DNA of 64,000 bases, taken from contig JAJYUJ010000005.1 in the NCBI GenBank assembly GCA_021792615.1, positions 23,116 through 87,115 of the forward strand. Reading direction: 5' to 3'. A program made the position numbers and the translations under genes. The notes under the pieces were generated by a model. It did not search any database, was not told where the DNA came from, and saw only the letters and a list, made by a program, of their open reading frames with translations. Origin of the DNA: a bacterium. GTDB taxonomy: Bacteria; JAMCPX01. Of the stretch, positions 63,994 through 64,000 are shown one piece after another (position 1 is the stretch's first letter; every line of letters starts with the position of its first letter).

Positions 63994-64000
63994 ACCCCGG

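Overview
The window reads as a chromosomal segment of a Gram-negative (diderm) bacterium. The signs are lipobox lipoproteins, an OmpA-type protein and a complete division and cell-wall cluster. Lysine/DAP synthesis by LL-diaminopimelate aminotransferase, a SufS-SufU pair, a membrane pyrophosphatase and the PASTA-bearing PBP fit a non-enteric, probably anaerobic lineage of the Desulfobacterota/Nitrospirota kind, but nothing here fixes the taxonomy. I see no tRNA, rRNA operon, CRISPR array, insertion sequence or prophage.

Layout. 1-1908 (minus): the end of an envelope operon, a small lipoprotein followed by an OmpA-like protein that runs off the left edge. 2033-12935 (minus): a tightly packed ten-gene operon of oleate hydratase, TetR regulator, SDR, acetoacetate-decarboxylase-like protein, two acyl-CoA dehydrogenases, nitroreductase, ferredoxin, SCP2-type thiolase and acyl-CoA ligase. 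It looks like a dedicated route for activating and degrading a lipid or polycyclic acid. 13549-14022: a thioesterase. 14272-33078 (minus): mraZ-rsmH-ftsL-ftsI-murE-murF-mraY-murD-ftsW-murG-murC-murB-ddl-ftsQ-ftsA-ftsZ-purM, with mostly overlapping or abutting genes. It is headed by a sigma-70-like promoter that overlaps three 10-bp repeats resembling an MraZ operator.

33240-39436: a quinone-oxidoreductase-like gene diverges from sufS-sufU, thiM, thiE and dapL, followed by a NifX/NifB-type protein. 39605-41850: a GH57 glycogen branching enzyme translationally coupled to a DUF4912 protein. 42321-46058: an RRM RNA-binding protein, then a signalling group (GAF-GAF-HD-GYP, a dual cyclic-nucleotide-binding protein and a divergent PilZ protein) that points to cyclic-di-nucleotide control. 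RNase P RNA lies at 46093-46457, then fmt, then a pyrophosphatase gene preceded by a divergent cation-exchanger-like gene.

50874-55416 is the accessory part: stacked hairpin terminators, a truncated gene remnant, a two-gene nucleotidyltransferase (toxin-antitoxin-like) module with a broken partial copy, an eight-repeat lipoprotein, and dispersed palindromic repeats. 55417-59024 holds a hybrid histidine kinase and a REC-REC-HD-GYP regulator; each carries a receiver domain with Asn in place of the phosphoacceptor Asp. Next come a tiny membrane-protein gene with a sigma-54-like promoter, a polysaccharide-synthase-type glycosyltransferase, a FeoA-like gene that may be leaderless, a lipoprotein, and yjbQ-PilZ-DUF502.

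The least ordinary items are the acyl-CoA operon, whose second dehydrogenase lacks the catalytic Glu (suggesting a heteromeric enzyme), the paired degenerate receivers, the 45-residue membrane protein behind a sigma-54 element, and the two-gene nucleotidyltransferase module.
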